A stretch of DNA of 64,000 nucleotides from Acidobacteria bacterium RIFCSPLOWO2_12_FULL_66_21 (GCA_001767455.1 MELC01000088.1:16891-80890), one strand, 5' to 3'; numbered from the stretch's first letter, positions 9,112 to 18,213 are shown. Program-made: numbers and translations. The notes: generated from the sequence alone by a model not told the origin.

Positions 9112-9140
9112 TTGACGCCTGAAATCGTGGCGTCCACAAT
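9112..9140 (+). promoter_or_regulatory. Sigma-70-type promoter for ssb
   Basis: TTGACG (9112-9117), a 17-base spacer and CACAAT (9135-9140). The predicted transcript would start near 9147, leaving a leader of about 20 bases with GAAAGGA ahead of the ssb ATG at 9168. It lies downstream of the inverted array, so ssb is probably transcribed apart from the PTS operon. Confidence 0.6.
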
Positions 9141-9167
9141 GGCGGGACTCTTGAAAGGACTCGTGGA

Positions 9168-9602
9168 ATGGGCAGTGTGAACAAAGTGATTCTGGTGGGG
9201 AATCTCGGACGCGACGCGGAGCTGCGCTACACCCCCGGCGGCTCGCCGGTGGCCACGCTCAACCTCGCGACGACCGAGGTCTGGAACGACAAGGCCGGGC
9301 AGCGCCAGGAAAAGACGGAATGGCATCGCGTGGTCCTGTGGGGCAAGACCGCCGAGAGCCTGAACGAATACCTGACGAAGGGCAAGCAGATCTACGTCGA
9401 GGGGCGGTTGCAGACCCGCCAGTGGGACGACAAGGACGGGAACAAGCGCTACACGACCGAAATCCGCGGCGACCGCATCGTCCTGCTCGGCGGCGGAGGG
9501 GGAGGCGGGGCGCGGCAGCAGACGCGCGCGGCCACGCCGGCCGGCGAGGAGGCGATAGGGGAGCCGGTCACCGAACTGACCGACGACGATATCCCGTTCT
9601 GA
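9168..9602 (+). CDS. ssb: Single-stranded DNA-binding protein
   Basis: A 144-residue SSB. The OB fold covers about 1-110 ([20 protein letters not shown] at the N-terminus, [12 protein letters not shown] in the middle). A glycine run follows, then a short linker and the acidic tip DDDIPF that recruits repair and replication proteins. It coats single-stranded DNA in replication, recombination and repair. The start is supported by an upstream GAAAGGA and its own promoter at 9112. Confidence 0.97.
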   Translation: MGSVNKVILVGNLGRDAELRYTPGGSPVATLNLATTEVWNDKAGQRQEKTEWHRVVLWGKTAESLNEYLTKGKQIYVEGRLQTRQWDDKDGNKRYTTEIRGDRIVLLGGGGGGGARQQTRAATPAGEEAIGEPVTELTDDDIPF

Positions 9603-9605
9603 GTC

Positions 9606-9848
9606 TGGAGCCCGCGGAGCGGGCGGAGCGCACGGAGCCAATCCTCACACGGAGACACGGAGCACACGGAGGCAGGGCCGGTCTGGCCGCGCTCGTACGC
9701 CGGCCGCAGGCCGTCGCCAGACCGGCCACGAGTCGGTAGTGGGCCGGTTTGAACAGCGGCTCAGTCTTTGACACGAGCAACGAGCCACGGCAGTGCTCCG
9801 TGCGCTCCGTGCCTCCGTGTGAGCGTGACACCGCGCCCTCCGCCTGCT
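9606..9848. repeat. Large inverted element with CACGGAGG arms and a GGCCGGTCTGGC core
   Basis: Fills the space between ssb and the convergent cpoB gene. Outer arms are arrays of CGGAG/CACGGAGG units on the left (9610-9674) and CTCCGTGC/CCTCCGTGTG on the right (about 9792-9848). The centre carries the exact inverted pair GGCCGGTCTGGC (9676-9687) and GCCAGACCGGCC (9716-9727). The same core and arms recur at 39197-39446. There is no U-rich tail, so I do not call it an intrinsic terminator, although its placement between convergent genes would suit that role. Confidence 0.8.
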
Positions 9849-9852
9849 CCGT

Positions 9853-10719
9853 TTATTTCCGGTTCAGGTTGTCGAGCCGCTGCCTGGCGAGGATGGCCTC
9901 GTACGCCGTCGGGTACTTCTGGATGACGCTCTCGTAGGACTTTTTCGCCAGGTCCACCTGCTTCAGCGCCTCGTAGGCGAGCCCCAGCTTGTAGTACGCG
10001 ACCGGGACGCTGTCGGACTGCGGGTAGTCGCTGATCACCTTCTGATAGGCGGCGACCGCCTCGCGGTTCTTGCCACCGCCGTACAGCGCGTTCCCGATGT
10101 TCAACTGCGCATCGTCGGCCATCTCGGCGCGTGGAAACATCTTGATGTACGTCTCGAAGCCGACGATCGCCAGGTCGTAATCGCCCGCCGTGTAGTCCGC
10201 GAACGCGTTCTCGTACATCTTCTTGGGGGAGACGTTGGCGGTGCCTGGGGCCGGCGACGGGTTCGGCGGAAGCTGGATGGGCTGCGCCCCGGTCTGGGGC
10301 GCCGTCGCCGGCGCACCGGTCTCGGCCCCAGCCGCGGGCGCGACCGAGGGAGCCGGCGCCGACGCGATGGTCTGGCGCATCGCCTCCAGCTCCTGAGTCA
10401 TCGACGAGAGGCGCACGTTCGTGTCGTCCGCTTTTTCGCGGAGGATGCGGACCCCTTCGGCGACCGCGTCCACCTGCAGCTTGTGATCGGCAAAGGCCTT
10501 GCGCGTCGCGCCGGTCTGATCGTCGATCTTCGCGGCGATCGCTTTCAGCGTCTCGGCGAGCCCTCCCATCATCTGCCGCAGCTGCTGCTGCTGCTCCTGC
10601 AGCATGCGGATCTCCGCCATCAACTGCTGGTGCGCCTTGTCGGTCGCCGAGGCGGCCGGGGGGAATCCCAGCAGGATGGCCAGGGCCGCCACGATCGGAG
10701 GCCATGCGGATCGCTTCAT
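9853..10719 (-). CDS. cpoB: Tol-Pal system protein CpoB/YbgF
   Basis: A 288-residue periplasmic protein: signal peptide (KRSAWPPIVAALAILL), an N-terminal coiled coil rich in Q and L (MLQEQQQQLRQMM; trimerisation in E. coli), an alanine/proline linker, and C-terminal TPR repeats (YENAFADYTAGDYDLAIVGF onward). CpoB coordinates Tol energy with peptidoglycan synthesis at the division site. ATG 10719 is preferred over an upstream TTG. It is the last gene of the tolQ-tolR-tonB-tolB-pal-cpoB operon. Confidence 0.9.
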   Translation of the reverse strand: MKRSAWPPIVAALAILLGFPPAASATDKAHQQLMAEIRMLQEQQQQLRQMMGGLAETLKAIAAKIDDQTGATRKAFADHKLQVDAVAEGVRILREKADDTNVRLSSMTQELEAMRQTIASAPAPSVAPAAGAETGAPATAPQTGAQPIQLPPNPSPAPGTANVSPKKMYENAFADYTAGDYDLAIVGFETYIKMFPRAEMADDAQLNIGNALYGGGKNREAVAAYQKVISDYPQSDSVPVAYYKLGLAYEALKQVDLAKKSYESVIQKYPTAYEAILARQRLDNLNRK

Positions 10720-10740
10720 ACTCAACCTCTGTCGCGCGAA

Positions 10741-10765
10741 CGCCCGACCTGAAGGCCGGGCCTAC
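10741..10765 (-). repeat. REP-like palindrome with GTAG head, overlapping the pal stop codon
   Basis: Read on the minus strand: GTAG, then GCCCGGCC, TTCA, GGTCGGGC. This is an eight-base stem with one mismatch and a four-base loop, preceded by the tetranucleotide GTAG. The TAG is the stop codon of pal. GTAG followed by a hairpin is the layout recognised by REP-associated tyrosine transposases in other bacteria. Confidence 0.65.
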
Positions 10766-11340
10766 TTGCTCGTCACGACGAAATGCGCGCGGCGGTTCTT
10801 CGACCAGGCGGACTCGTCGTGGCCGGGATCGAACGGAAATTCCTTTCCGTAGCTGACCGTGCGGAGCCGATCCGCCGGAATCCCGAGCGCGACGAGGTAG
10901 TTGCGCGCCGCGAGCGCCCTTCGCTCGCCCAGAGCCAGATTGTACTCCGCCGTTCCACGCTCGTCGCAGTGCCCCTCGATGGTGACGATCCACGTGCCGT
11001 ACTTCTTCATCAGCTCGGCGTTGACGTTGAGCGCCTGCTGGCCCGGCTCGTCGACTTCCGCCTGGTCGTAGCCGAAAAAGACCGGCTGAAAGGGGGAGTT
11101 CCGGTTGATCTCGTCGATGTCCTTGCTCGCCAGGGTGTCCTCGGCGGGCACCGGCTCAGCCGGCACCGGCTGCGGCTCGGCGACCGGCTGCGGCGGGGCA
11201 GGCGGCCGCGTCGGCGTCGCCGCCGTGGCGGGAGGCGGCGCGACCGGCCGCGCGACGGGCGGCTTCTTCTTCGCGCACGCGCCGGCCGCGCTGATGAGAA
11301 TGAGGAGGGCGATCACGCTCGTGATACGTCGAATCTGCAT
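10762..11340 (-). CDS. pal: Peptidoglycan-associated lipoprotein Pal
   Basis: A 192-residue OmpA-family lipoprotein. The signal peptide ends at the lipidated cysteine Cys22 (ISAAGAC; the -3 position is Ala rather than Leu). A proline/alanine-rich tether follows to about residue 75, then the OmpA-like domain with [16 protein letters not shown] and [13 protein letters not shown], which binds diaminopimelate in peptidoglycan. It anchors the outer membrane to the wall and is recycled by the Tol proteins. It sits between tolB and cpoB as expected; its TAG stop forms part of a REP-like palindrome. Confidence 0.95.
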   Translation of the reverse strand: MQIRRITSVIALLILISAAGACAKKKPPVARPVAPPPATAATPTRPPAPPQPVAEPQPVPAEPVPAEDTLASKDIDEINRNSPFQPVFFGYDQAEVDEPGQQALNVNAELMKKYGTWIVTIEGHCDERGTAEYNLALGERRALAARNYLVALGIPADRLRTVSYGKEFPFDPGHDESAWSKNRRAHFVVTSK

Positions 11341-11360
11341 GCTGATCTCGTTTCTACACG

Positions 11361-11383
11361 CTCGACCTGAAGGTCGGGCCTAC
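11361..11383 (-). repeat. REP-like palindrome with GTAG head, overlapping the tolB stop codon
   Basis: On the minus strand: GTAG, GCCCGACC, TT, with the paired arm CAGGTCGAG; near-identical to the element at 10741-10765. Its TAG (11380-11382) is the tolB stop codon. The element fills the tolB-pal intergenic space. Confidence 0.65.
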
Positions 11384-12750
11384 TGCGGTGACTGCGACCA
11401 GTTCGGGTACCGGTTCATGCCTTCTCTCGTGACCTGCCGGAGGTCGTCCCCCTTGCGGCTGATCGTGAAGATCTGCTCCTTGCCGGCGCGCGTGGACGTG
11501 AACGCCAGGTGGCGCCCGTTCGGCGCGAACGCGGGGCTCTCGTTGCTGCCGATGCCGTTGGTGATCTGACGGATGCTCTGCGTGGCGAAGTCCCAGATTT
11601 TGACGTCGAACCCGCCTCCCGATCGCGCGGCATAGGCAATCTCGTTGTACGGCGCCGGGGACCACGTCGCGCGGTCGCTCCATTCCGTGGTGATCCGCCG
11701 CACGCCGGATCCATCCACGTTCATGATGTAAATCTGCGGCGTCCCGCTCCGCTCGGACGTGAACCCGATCTGGTTGCCGGTGGGCGACCAGGTCGGCGTC
11801 ACGTCGATCGCGGCGTTGGTGGTCAGGCGGCGGATCCCGGAACCATCCCGGTTCATCACGTAGATCTCCGGGTTGCCGTCGCGGTTCGAGGTGAACGCGA
11901 TCTTCGACCCGTCAGGCGAGAACACCGGCAGGTAGTTCTGCCGGTCGGCGTTGCCGTTGGCCGGCTTCGCCATGCGCCCTTCATAGATGTAGGAGACGAT
12001 GATGTCCTGGTAGCCGCTGCGGTATGACGTGTAGGCAATCGCGCGGCCGTCGGGCGACCAGGCCGGCGTGATGTCGAGCGACTTGGTCACGGTGACGCGG
12101 CGCGGGTGCGCGCCGTCGTAGTCGGCCATATAGATGTTCGAGATGCCGCGATCCACCACCGGCCCCTTCATCCGTTCGCCGTCACGATCCGACGTGAACG
12201 CAATCTTGGTCCGCGCGACCCCTTTCAGGCCGGCGCGCTGGGTCAGGTGAATCTCGTCCGAGATCGTGTGCGCGTAGAGCCGCGGGTTGGCGATCGACCC
12301 GCTGTACTCCTTGGACAGCGCCGCGCGGCCGCTCGCCGCCTCGACGAGCCGCACCTGCACGACCACTCCGGAGCCGGTCTTCCGCACCGTCCCCACGACG
12401 ACCGCGTCCGCCCCCAGCTCGCGCCAGCGATCCAGCGGCACCTGATCGAGGCTCGCGGCCGGCGGGATCGTCCGGTACGTGTCGCGCGCGATCATGTAGA
12501 ACTCCTGCTCGAACTTCAAATCGGCCCACAGCACCTCGCCGATCGTCCTGGCCGCCGCCTGCGTCTCCGCGTCGGCCGTCAGCGCGACGAAATCGGGCAC
12601 CGCGTATTTCGGCGGCAGCCCCGGCGTGGCCGAGGAGATGGTGAAGGTGACCTCGGTCGGCTGCTGCGGTGGCGGCGCGGCCTGGGCGGCAAGCAGGAGC
12701 GTTGCGCAGGCGGTGAAGACGGCTACGGCGGCTGGGCGGATGTGTGTCAT
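11380..12750 (-). CDS. tolB: Tol-Pal beta-propeller protein TolB
   Basis: A 456-residue periplasmic protein: signal peptide (about 1-24), an N-terminal alpha/beta domain (to about 170) that senses energised TolA, and a C-terminal six-bladed beta-propeller with repeated motifs of the type FTSNRDGNPEIYVMNRDGSG and PTWSPTGNQIGFTSERSG. It shuttles between TolA and Pal during outer-membrane constriction. The ATG overlaps the stop of the upstream TonB-like gene (ATGA), indicating translational coupling. Confidence 0.95.
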   Translation of the reverse strand: MTHIRPAAVAVFTACATLLLAAQAAPPPQQPTEVTFTISSATPGLPPKYAVPDFVALTADAETQAAARTIGEVLWADLKFEQEFYMIARDTYRTIPPAASLDQVPLDRWRELGADAVVVGTVRKTGSGVVVQVRLVEAASGRAALSKEYSGSIANPRLYAHTISDEIHLTQRAGLKGVARTKIAFTSDRDGERMKGPVVDRGISNIYMADYDGAHPRRVTVTKSLDITPAWSPDGRAIAYTSYRSGYQDIIVSYIYEGRMAKPANGNADRQNYLPVFSPDGSKIAFTSNRDGNPEIYVMNRDGSGIRRLTTNAAIDVTPTWSPTGNQIGFTSERSGTPQIYIMNVDGSGVRRITTEWSDRATWSPAPYNEIAYAARSGGGFDVKIWDFATQSIRQITNGIGSNESPAFAPNGRHLAFTSTRAGKEQIFTISRKGDDLRQVTREGMNRYPNWSQSPQ

Positions 12751-13541
12751 CAGCGCTGGTACTCAAATATCAGGTGCACGGTCAGCTTGTTCTCGGTGAA
12801 TTCGCGCGGAAGCGGCGGCAGCCGCCGCGTCTTGACGAGCGCGCGCTGGGAGGCCAGATCGAGCATGGCGATGTTGCTCGGCTTCTCGATCTGGATGTCC
12901 TCGATGACCCCGTCCCGGCGGATGGTGAACTTCATCTGCACCTTTCCGGCCGCCCCCTGGTTCGTGTCCCAGTTCCGCTGGATGAACGTGGACATCTGGA
13001 TCAGGTAGGCGGGGCAGCAGAAGTTCGCGTAGTCGGTGAACACTCCGCCGCCCGGGCCGCCGCCGCTCGACAGGCCGCCGAACGGAATGGGCGCGCCCCC
13101 CGTGTCCACCGCCGATCCGCCCGGCTTCACCTGCGCCCCCGTCGTGGGCTTGCGCGACGTCGACTTCTCGAGCGGCTTGTCCACCCTCTTCGGCGGCGCC
13201 TTTGCCGCGGGCTTCGCCTTCAATTCTGGCAGCACCATTTCCGGGGCCTTGGGCGCGGGCGGGGCCTGCGGCGCCGGCCTCGCCTGCGGCGGCGCCACTT
13301 CCTGCACGGCACGACCCGGAATCGGCGTCAGGCCGCCGCTCTCAGGGCCCGACGCGCCCCCGAGCGTAATCATCATCGGCGTCACGTCCGTGTCGACGTG
13401 CTGGCGCCAGTCGGCCGGCATCAGGACGAGCAGCGCAATCAGCAACCCGTGCCCGACAAACGACACCAGCACGACCGCGGCGGTGATGTCGCCAGCTTCG
13501 CGGGCGCGGTCGGTCAGAATGCTGCTGACTGCCTCCTGCAT
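12750..13541 (-). CDS. TonB/TolA-like energy transducer
   Basis: 263 residues with one N-terminal membrane span (about 20-41; AAVVLVSFVGHGLLIALLVL), a proline/alanine/lysine-rich periplasmic stalk (about 75-155), and a C-terminal TonB-type domain with FIQRNWDTNQGAAGKVQMKF and RRDGVIEDIQIEKPSN. In this operon position it should play the TolA role, connecting the TolQR motor to TolB and Pal; a TonB role serving the TonB-dependent receptors in the window cannot be excluded. It is shorter than classical TolA. Confidence 0.85.
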   Translation of the reverse strand: MQEAVSSILTDRAREAGDITAAVVLVSFVGHGLLIALLVLMPADWRQHVDTDVTPMMITLGGASGPESGGLTPIPGRAVQEVAPPQARPAPQAPPAPKAPEMVLPELKAKPAAKAPPKRVDKPLEKSTSRKPTTGAQVKPGGSAVDTGGAPIPFGGLSSGGGPGGGVFTDYANFCCPAYLIQMSTFIQRNWDTNQGAAGKVQMKFTIRRDGVIEDIQIEKPSNIAMLDLASQRALVKTRRLPPLPREFTENKLTVHLIFEYQR

Positions 13542-13553
13542 GGTGTTTCCTGC

Positions 13554-13658
13554 AATTGGTGAGTTGGTGAGTTGGTGAATTGACGACGGTGGCCTGTATC
13601 AACCACGGAGCTAATTCACTAATCCACTAATTCACCAATCCACGAATTCGCCGATTTC
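13554..13658. repeat. Inverted octamer-array element between tolR and the TonB-like gene
   Basis: Left arm 13554-13581 (AATTGGTGAGTTGGTGA units), a 25-30-base centre reading GACGACGG, GCC, GTATCA, CCACGGA (13582-13609), and a right arm of CTAATTCACTAATCCAC/CACCAATC units reaching 13658, next to the tolR stop codon. The centre is nearly the same as at 18096-18123. It interrupts an otherwise tightly spaced operon. Confidence 0.8.
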
Positions 13659-14123
13659 CTATTTCGTGGGGGGCGTGGTGACCACGCCGACCTTCTCGAC
13701 GCCCCCCTCCTTCAACTTGTCCATCACCGTGATCAGGTCCTGGATGCGGCCGCCGCCGTCGGCGCGGATGAACACGGACTTGTCCTCGCGCGGGAGCATC
13801 ACCTGCCGCACGCGCTCCTGCAGCACCTCGATCGGGACATCGTCCTTATCGAGCTGGACGACGCGACGCTGCGAGAAATCGGCGGGCACCGTCACGTACA
13901 CCGGCTGCGCGGTCACGGGCGTCGCCCTGCGCGATTGGGGCAGGTTGACGGCCAGCCCCTGCTGCATCATCGGCGCCGTCACCATGAAGATGATGAGCAG
14001 CACGAGCATCACGTCGACGAGCGGCACGACATTGATCTCGGCGAGCGTCGTCGTGACGCGCGCGCTGCGTCCGCGCCGGCCTCGGCCGGACCCGCCGGAA
14101 TCGTGCTGCTGGACCTTTGGCAT
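13659..14123 (-). CDS. tolR: TolR/ExbD biopolymer transport protein
   Basis: A 154-residue protein with a glycine/arginine-rich cytoplasmic start, a single membrane span around 31-52 preceded by AEINVVPLVDVMLVLLIIFM (the conserved Asp of the proton path is in PLVDVML), and a periplasmic domain. Together with TolQ it forms the proton-driven motor of the Tol system. It lies 18 bases downstream of tolQ. Confidence 0.93.
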   Translation of the reverse strand: MPKVQQHDSGGSGRGRRGRSARVTTTLAEINVVPLVDVMLVLLIIFMVTAPMMQQGLAVNLPQSRRATPVTAQPVYVTVPADFSQRRVVQLDKDDVPIEVLQERVRQVMLPREDKSVFIRADGGGRIQDLITVMDKLKEGGVEKVGVVTTPPTK

Positions 14124-14141
14124 CGCTAATCGAGCGCCGGT

Positions 14142-14915
14142 CTACGTGAAGTTCCTCTCGGAGATGTTCAGGAACTCGAGCGCGAAGTCGTCCATTTCGG
14201 CGCCGAACTTCTTCACCTGGTGCGTGAAATGGTTGTAGAAGTACACGGCCGGGATCGCCGCGAACAGCCCGGCGGCCGTCGCAATCAGGGCCTCGGCGAT
14301 CCCGGGCGCGACCACGCCGAGACTCGTCGAGCCGGCCGCCCCGATTCCCTGGAACGCCGACATGATGCCCCAGACCGTGCCGAACAGCCCGATGAACGGC
14401 GTGATGCTCGCCGTCGTCGCGAGAAACGGCACGCGGCGCTCCAGCTTCATCATCTCCACGGTGGTGGCGCGCAGCAGCGCGCGGTCGACGGCGTCGAGGC
14501 TCTTCAAGGTTGGACGCACGCCCGGGTTCGATGGCTTGGCCGCCTCGCCGGCCGCCGTTCCGCGCAGCTGCGTGTTCAGCTCGGCATAGCCGGACTGAAA
14601 CAGTCCGACGAGCGGACTCGCGGCGAGCGTAGGGCAGACCGCCTGCACCTCCGAGAACTTGCTGCTCTTGCGGAAGACGTCGACGAAGGAGGACGACTGG
14701 CGCTCGGCCCGGCCGAACTGCCACACCTTGGCGAGCACGATCGCCCACGACACCGCCGAAAAAACGAGCAGGATCGCCAGCACGGCGATCACGAGCGGCT
14801 GGGCGTGGGTGACGAGACTGACGATGTCGGTGTCTATTTGTTGTCCGGTCCCAGCATCCGGCTGACCCGCTCCCTGCGCGTACAGCGCAAGGGCGTAGTA
14901 TCCAAGCGTGCGCAA
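14142..14915 (-). CDS. tolQ: TolQ/ExbB proton channel protein
   Basis: A three-span MotA/TolQ/ExbB family protein. Spans are recognisable near the N-terminus (LVIAVLAILLVFSAVSWAIV), in the middle (FLATTASITPFIGLFGTVWG) and after GVVAPGIAEALIATAAGLFA. I place the start at TTG 14915, which has GGAGGA five bases upstream and follows a promoter at 14970-14998; a longer frame to 15038 would run through that promoter. This gives about 257 residues. First gene of the Tol-Pal operon, divergent from recN. Confidence 0.88.
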   Translation of the reverse strand: MRTLGYYALALYAQGAGQPDAGTGQQIDTDIVSLVTHAQPLVIAVLAILLVFSAVSWAIVLAKVWQFGRAERQSSSFVDVFRKSSKFSEVQAVCPTLAASPLVGLFQSGYAELNTQLRGTAAGEAAKPSNPGVRPTLKSLDAVDRALLRATTVEMMKLERRVPFLATTASITPFIGLFGTVWGIMSAFQGIGAAGSTSLGVVAPGIAEALIATAAGLFAAIPAVYFYNHFTHQVKKFGAEMDDFALEFLNISERNFT

Positions 14916-14969
14916 ACAGTCCTCCGCAACATAGTGTGGTGCGCCGCTGGGACAGCGCAGGCAGCCGAA

Positions 14970-14998
14970 AGAGTAACACGCCCCCAGTACGCTGTCAA
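14970..14998 (-). promoter_or_regulatory. Sigma-70-type promoter for the Tol-Pal operon
   Basis: On the minus strand: TTGACA (14998-14993), a 17-base spacer and TACTCT (14975-14970). The start of transcription would fall near 14962, about 47 bases before the chosen tolQ TTG. A near-consensus -35 and ideal spacing make this one of the strongest promoters visible. Confidence 0.7.
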
Positions 14999-15058
14999 AC
15001 ATCTGATAAGATGGTACTTCGGGCCACGGTGAGGGCACCGTCTCCCTCAGCCATCAAC

Positions 15059-16741
15059 ATGCTGCGGTACCTGACGATTCGTCATCTCGCGGTCATCGAT
15101 CGCCTCGAGCTCGAGTTCGAGCCGGGCCTCAACGTCCTCACGGGCGAGACCGGAGCCGGCAAATCGATCCTGGTCGGGGCCGTCGGCCTGCTCGTCGGCG
15201 GCCGCGCGTCAGCCGACCTCGTCCGCACAGGAGAAGACGCGGCGGTTGTCGAAGCCATCTTCGACGCGATGGACGGGCGCGAGCTGATCGTCCGGCGGGA
15301 GATTTCGTCGCAGGGACGCAGCCGCGCCTGGATCGACGGTGCGCTCACGACCACGACGGCGCTGCGCGAGAGCTGCGGCGGCCTCGTCGACCTGCACGGC
15401 CAGCACGAACACCAAGTGCTGCTCGATCCGGCTGCGCATCTCGAGTTATTGGACGAATTCGCGGCGCTTTCGGCCGAGCGCGAGCGCGTGCGATCGGGCT
15501 TCGCGCGCTGGCAGCAGGCACGGACCGAGCGCGATCGCCTGGTGGCCGGCGAGCGCGAGAAGGCCGCGCGCGCGGAATTCCTGTCGTTCCAGCTCGCCGA
15601 GATCGAGCGCGCGGGCGTGCAGCCCGGTGAAGACGAGTCGCTCGCCGCGACCCGCCAGGTGCTGGCCAACGCCGATAGGCTGCAGCGCCTGTGCGGCGAG
15701 GCGTACGACTCGTTGTACGAAGGGGACCAGGCGGCGCTGCCGGCGCTCGGGCAGGTGTGGCGCAGGGTCGGCGATCTGGCCGCGCTCGATGCGCGCTTCG
15801 CGCCGTACCTCGACGCGCGCGACGCGGTCAAGTCGCAGCTCGAGGACCTCGCGTACTTCCTGCGCTCGTACGTGAACGGCATCGACGCGTCGCCCGCACG
15901 GCTGCAGGAGGTCGAGGATCGGCTCGCGGTCCTCGAGCGTCTGAAGAAGAAGCACGGCCCGACGCTGGACGGCGTCATCGAGACCGCCGCTCAGCTCAGG
16001 CGCGAGCTGCACGACATCGAGCATGCCACCGAGCGCGTGGCCGAGCTCGACACCGAGCTGGCGGCGCTGCGCACGGGGTTCCTCGAGGCCGCGTCGGGGC
16101 TCTCGGCGAAGCGGCGGGCCGCCGCGAAGGACTTCTGCCGCGCGCTCGAGCGCTCGCTCGCGGATCTCGCGATGGCGAGAACCCGCTGCGAGGTGCGCTT
16201 CGAGGACGCCGTCGACGAATCCGGCTGGACCGAACGCGGCGTCGAGCGGGGGGAATTCTACATCTCGCCGAACCCCGGCGAGGACCTCAAGCCGCTCGCG
16301 CGCATCGCGTCCGGCGGCGAGCTCTCGCGCGTGATGCTCGCGCTGCGAACGCTCGCCAGCACCGACGCCGCAGGCAAGACGCTGATCTTCGACGAGGTGG
16401 ACGCGGGCATCGGCGCGGCAGTGGCCGACGTGGTCGGCAACCGGCTGCAGCGGCTCGGCGGGCGGTTCCAGGTGCTCTGCATTACGCACCTGCCGCAGAT
16501 AGCCGCGCACGGCGGGACGCACTACCGGATCGAGAAATGCGTGCGCGCCGGGCGGACCGTCACGCAGGTGGCTCGCCTGGGTGTGGACGACCGGCAGGAG
16601 GAGATTGCCAGGATGATCGGCGGGGCTGACCTGTCGCCTTCGGTGCGGGCGAGCGCCCGTGAAATGCTCGCGTCCCGGGCCAAAGCGAAAGGCGAAGAAA
16701 CAGCAAAAGGCGAAAGCGAAAGTCCCAGGCGGAGGAAGTAG
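15059..16741 (+). CDS. recN: DNA repair protein RecN
   Basis: A 560-residue SMC-like ATPase. The N-terminus MLRYLTIRHLAVIDRLELEF and Walker A GETGAGKS (about 30-37) are diagnostic. Central coiled-coil arms follow, then the C-terminal ATPase half with signature GGELSRVMLALRTL and Walker B LIFDEVDAGIGAAVA. It acts in double-strand break repair. ATG 15059 is chosen because the conserved N-terminus begins there; an upstream in-frame ATG adds a non-conserved stretch across the tolQ-recN promoter region. A basic tail (RAKAKGEETAKGESESPRRRK) closes the protein. Confidence 0.95.
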   Translation: MLRYLTIRHLAVIDRLELEFEPGLNVLTGETGAGKSILVGAVGLLVGGRASADLVRTGEDAAVVEAIFDAMDGRELIVRREISSQGRSRAWIDGALTTTTALRESCGGLVDLHGQHEHQVLLDPAAHLELLDEFAALSAERERVRSGFARWQQARTERDRLVAGEREKAARAEFLSFQLAEIERAGVQPGEDESLAATRQVLANADRLQRLCGEAYDSLYEGDQAALPALGQVWRRVGDLAALDARFAPYLDARDAVKSQLEDLAYFLRSYVNGIDASPARLQEVEDRLAVLERLKKKHGPTLDGVIETAAQLRRELHDIEHATERVAELDTELAALRTGFLEAASGLSAKRRAAAKDFCRALERSLADLAMARTRCEVRFEDAVDESGWTERGVERGEFYISPNPGEDLKPLARIASGGELSRVMLALRTLASTDAAGKTLIFDEVDAGIGAAVADVVGNRLQRLGGRFQVLCITHLPQIAAHGGTHYRIEKCVRAGRTVTQVARLGVDDRQEEIARMIGGADLSPSVRASAREMLASRAKAKGEETAKGESESPRRRK

Positions 16742-16744
16742 GGA

Positions 16745-18076
16745 GTGAAATACCTGATCGAGACGTTCGGATGCCAGATGAACGTGCATGACTCCGAGCG
16801 CATGGCGGGGCTGCTCGAACAGGCTGGCTACGAGTCCACCGCGGACGAGCGCGACGCCGACCTCATCGTGATCAACACGTGCAGCGTCCGCGAACGCGCC
16901 GAAGAAAAGCTCTTCACGCGCCTCGGCGAGCTGCGCCAGATGGCCATCGAGGAGGGCCAGCGCCCCGTGGTCGCCGTCGCGGGGTGCGTGGCACAACAGG
17001 AGGGACGGCACATCCTGAAGCGATCGAACGCCGTGGACGTGGTCATCGGCACCCGGAACCTCAAGCGGCTGCCGATGCTCGTCGAGCGCGCCGTCGAACA
17101 GGGCGCCGGAGCCGCACCCGCCACGATCGATCTCGATCCCATCGACGACGTCTCGTTTCCCCTCGGGGTCGTGCGCCGGAGCGATCCGGTGAAGGCCTAC
17201 GTCACGATCATCGAGGGATGCAACGAGTTCTGCGCGTTCTGCGTGGTGCCGTACACGCGCGGCCACGAGCGGATGCGCCCGGTCGCCGAGATCCTCGCCG
17301 ATGCCCGTCATGCGGTGGATACGGGGGCACGCGAGATCCAGCTCCTCGGGCAAATCGTCAACCACTACCAGGCCCCCGACGACCCCGCCTGTGACTTCGC
17401 GGCGCTATTGGAGCGCCTGAACACTCTCGACGGCCTCGAGCGAATCCGGTTTGCGAGCCCGCACCCGCGCCACGTGACGCCCCGGATAATCGACGCCATG
17501 CGCGATCTGCCGAAGGTCTGCCGCCACCTGCACCTGCCGGTACAGTCCGGCTCGTCGCGGATGCTGGCCGCGATGCGCCGCCGGCACACGCGCGAGGAGT
17601 ACGTCGAGCTGGTTGCCGCGCTGCGCGAGGCCATGCCGGACATCGCGCTTTCGACCGATATGATCGTCGGGTTCGCCGGGGAGACGGAACGGGACTTCGA
17701 GGAGACGCTGTCGCTCACTGCCGCGGTGCGCTACCACAGCATGTTCTCTTTCAAGTATTCCGAGCGGCCGAACACGCTCGCCCTGAAGCGCATGAACGAC
17801 GACGTTCCGGAGGAGGAGAAGACGCGGCGGATCGTCGCGCTGCAGGGGCTCCAGAAGACGATCCAGGGGGAGCTGCACTCCCGGGCCATCGGCCGCATCG
17901 AGCCGGTCCTGGTGGACGCGCGCAGCCGCCGCCGCGACTGGGAACTCTCCGGCCGCACGAGCGGCAATACCGTCGTGAACTTTGCCGGGCGGCCGGAATG
18001 GATCGGGACGACCGTGGCGGTGCGCATCACCGGGGCAAACCCCAACAGCCTGCGGGGAGAATCGGTGAATTCGTGA
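16745..18076 (+). CDS. miaB: tRNA-2-methylthio-N6-dimethylallyladenosine synthase MiaB
   Basis: A 443-residue methylthiotransferase: N-terminal MTTase domain beginning YLIETFGCQMNVHDSERM with three cluster-binding cysteines, the radical-SAM motif CNEFCAFCVVPYTRG, and a C-terminal TRAM domain (about 375-440). It adds a methylthio group to i6A37 in tRNA. GTG start three bases after recN. The C-terminal residues ESVNS and the TGA are encoded inside the TGAATT array that follows, so the repeat appears to have reached into the gene. Confidence 0.95.
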   Translation: MKYLIETFGCQMNVHDSERMAGLLEQAGYESTADERDADLIVINTCSVRERAEEKLFTRLGELRQMAIEEGQRPVVAVAGCVAQQEGRHILKRSNAVDVVIGTRNLKRLPMLVERAVEQGAGAAPATIDLDPIDDVSFPLGVVRRSDPVKAYVTIIEGCNEFCAFCVVPYTRGHERMRPVAEILADARHAVDTGAREIQLLGQIVNHYQAPDDPACDFAALLERLNTLDGLERIRFASPHPRHVTPRIIDAMRDLPKVCRHLHLPVQSGSSRMLAAMRRRHTREEYVELVAALREAMPDIALSTDMIVGFAGETERDFEETLSLTAAVRYHSMFSFKYSERPNTLALKRMNDDVPEEEKTRRIVALQGLQKTIQGELHSRAIGRIEPVLVDARSRRRDWELSGRTSGNTVVNFAGRPEWIGTTVAVRITGANPNSLRGESVNS

Positions 18077-18156
18077 ATTTGTGAATTGGTGAGTTGACGA
18101 CGGAAGCCGGTATCAGCCACGGAAATGATTCACCAAGTCACGAATTCACCAAATAC
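18064..18156. repeat. Inverted octamer-array element overlapping the miaB stop
   Basis: Left arm 18064-18095 of GTGAATTCGTGAATTTGTG-type units containing the miaB TGA; centre 18096-18123 with the conserved GACGACGG, GCC, GTATCA, CCACGGA; right arm TGATTCACCAAGTCACGAAT (18126-18145) and continuation to 18156. The next promoter begins seven bases further on. Confidence 0.8.
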
Positions 18157-18162
18157 TTCATC

Positions 18163-18191
18163 TTGACTTAGAGGGTGCCGGCTCCTAGCTT
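18163..18191 (+). promoter_or_regulatory. Sigma-70-type promoter for the bifunctional-nuclease gene
   Basis: TTGACT (18163-18168), 17-base spacer, TAGCTT (18186-18191). Transcription would begin around 18198, giving a 16-base leader before ATG 18214, with GGGG at a suitable ribosome-binding distance. The -35 box starts right after the preceding inverted array ends. Confidence 0.55.
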
Positions 18192-18213
18192 AGATGTGCG
18201 ACCTGGGGACCGT